Shown in pieces: positions 63,343 through 64,000 of a stretch of DNA of 64,000 bases (positions within the stretch are counted from its first letter, which is position 1; each line of letters opens with the position of its first letter). The stretch lies in contig CALMYW010000394.1 of the NCBI GenBank assembly GCA_937873665.1, positions 186,001-250,000 on the forward strand. The letters run 5' to 3'. The stretch is from an uncultured Sphingorhabdus sp. Its GTDB lineage: Bacteria; Pseudomonadota; Alphaproteobacteria; Sphingomonadales; Sphingomonadaceae. The translations under genes and the position numbers were made by a program. Under the pieces are notes generated by a model. That model had not been told where the DNA came from and did no database searches. It saw only the letters and a program-made list of their open reading frames with translations.

Positions 63343-64000
63343 TCCACGGTCGGGATCAGGCGCGCGACGGCTGCCTTGGGCAGGAACAGTAAGGCGCTGC
63401 CGCGTGCCGACATGCCACCGGCAATCGCACGGGCGCGATCGCCCGCACCCCAGAAGCTGTCGAAACGGTTGGCACCCTTGATCGCGCCTCCGGTATCCTG
63501 CGCCACCCAAATGCCATTAGGTTCGGCCCGGTCGAGTGACAGCCAGACTGGCGCCCCCAGCGGCACATATTTGGGATCGACCGCAACGCTCGCCTCTCCC
63601 ACAACCGGATAGCCCATCGCGCCCAGCGGGCCTGCGCCGGTCAATTCGCGGAAGAAGACGAAGCTTTTGTTTTCGTTCATGATCTTCTTCCCCTCTTCAG
63701 GGTTTTCGCGCAGATATTTAACGATGCCCTGCATCGAACCGTCGGTGATCAGGCCGCGGTCCTTCATCAGCCGACCGATGCCGGTATAACCGCGCCCGTT
63801 CTGGCTTTCATACCCAATGCGCATCACCCCGCCATCGGGAAGCCGCAAGCGGCCCGAGCCCTGAATCTGCAGGAAGAAGAATTCGATCGGATCCGCCGCC
63901 CATGCAATTTCGAGCCCGCGTCCAGCCAGCGAACCGTTCACAATAGCGGCGCGTTCGTCATAGGGGATGAACTTCGTCCCCTGCACCTTGCCTCGGATCG
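63339..64000 (-). CDS. mltA: Membrane-bound lytic murein transglycosylase A (5' part cut by window edge)
   Basis: The C-terminal 220 residues of MltA are present: the barrel signature FFFLQIQGSGRLRLPDGGVM and the 3D (Asp-rich) domain GIWVAQDTGGAIKGANRFDS, then FWGAGDRARAIAG, with catalytic Asp candidates. The N-terminal signal and first lobe lie beyond the right edge. MltA cuts murein glycan strands to anhydro-muropeptides. It is coupled to the downstream Smr gene by a 4-bp overlap. Confidence 0.9.
   Translation of the reverse strand, partial: IRGKVQGTKFIPYDERAAIVNGSLAGRGLEIAWAADPIEFFFLQIQGSGRLRLPDGGVMRIGYESQNGRGYTGIGRLMKDRGLITDGSMQGIVKYLRENPEEGKKIMNENKSFVFFRELTGAGPLGAMGYPVVGEASVAVDPKYVPLGAPVWLSLDRAEPNGIWVAQDTGGAIKGANRFDSFWGAGDRARAIAGGMSARGSALLFLPKAAVARLIPTVE

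Overview
The window looks like an ordinary stretch of chromosome from a sphingomonad (Alphaproteobacteria, order Sphingomonadales; Sphingopyxis or Sphingorhabdus-like, genus inferred only). The pointers are SciP, the CtrA-inhibitor family confined to Alphaproteobacteria; a perfect CtrA box TTAA-N7-TTAA; the cluster rpmH-rnpA-yidD-yidC-engB; class I PHA genes; and several families of paired inverted repeats of the type CCCTGAGCCTGTCGAAGGGC seen between genes in sphingomonads. Base composition is moderately GC-rich, except for one AT-richer insert at about 18.96-21.6 kb.

Layout. 1-8.1 kb: mnmA (cut by the left edge), sciP, a GlsB/YeaQ-type membrane protein, an RND efflux pair and a DUF445 protein. 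8.1-15.3 kb: an adrenodoxin-reductase-like flavoprotein, an exported methyltransferase-like lipoprotein, phaC-phaZ, and divergent from them a tightly overlapping run of epoxide-hydrolase-like gene, pnuC, nicotinamide riboside kinase and DUF1289. 15.3-24.5 kb: an ABC-F ATPase and lepA, then an accessory patch. The patch holds a fused restriction-methylation-specificity gene broken at an A7 tract, a REP/RAYT-like remnant, an HTH protein whose 5' end is a poly-G mess, and a LysR regulator facing a 38-residue peptide gene.

24.5-31.3 kb: a lipoprotein, a LuxR-type regulator and two tandem secreted RICIN-PAN proteins, with a shared 16-bp operator-like palindrome before the regulator and before the first RICIN-PAN gene; then an M23 peptidase behind a CtrA box, and hemB. 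31.3-42.6 kb: DUF2306 and MipA-like genes with a divergent LysR gene, small metabolic and membrane genes, a fused spermidine synthase coupled to a gamma-carbonic anhydrase, and a TonB siderophore receptor under a Fur-like box. 42.7-52.9 kb: an ArsC-like protein, an alpha/beta hydrolase, a GGDEF-EAL protein, a fatty acyl-AMP ligase, recX, a cyclophilin, a DUF559 nuclease embedded in repeats, yifB, and a periplasmic ClpP-like protein. 52.9-56.2 kb: a TetR-led detoxification-type operon (three VOC-family proteins, DUF1428, SRPBCC). 56.2-64 kb: rpmH-rnpA-yidD-yidC-engB, a GST, a cupin, dapE, an Smr protein and mltA (cut by the right edge).

Most of the window is housekeeping. The best candidates for something less described are (i) the LuxR/RICIN-PAN locus with its matched palindromes, (ii) the single-chain R-M-S gene with its A7 frame switch inserted at the end of lepA, and (iii) the LysR/38-residue peptide pair. 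I saw no CRISPR array, tRNA, rRNA, intact insertion sequence or prophage.
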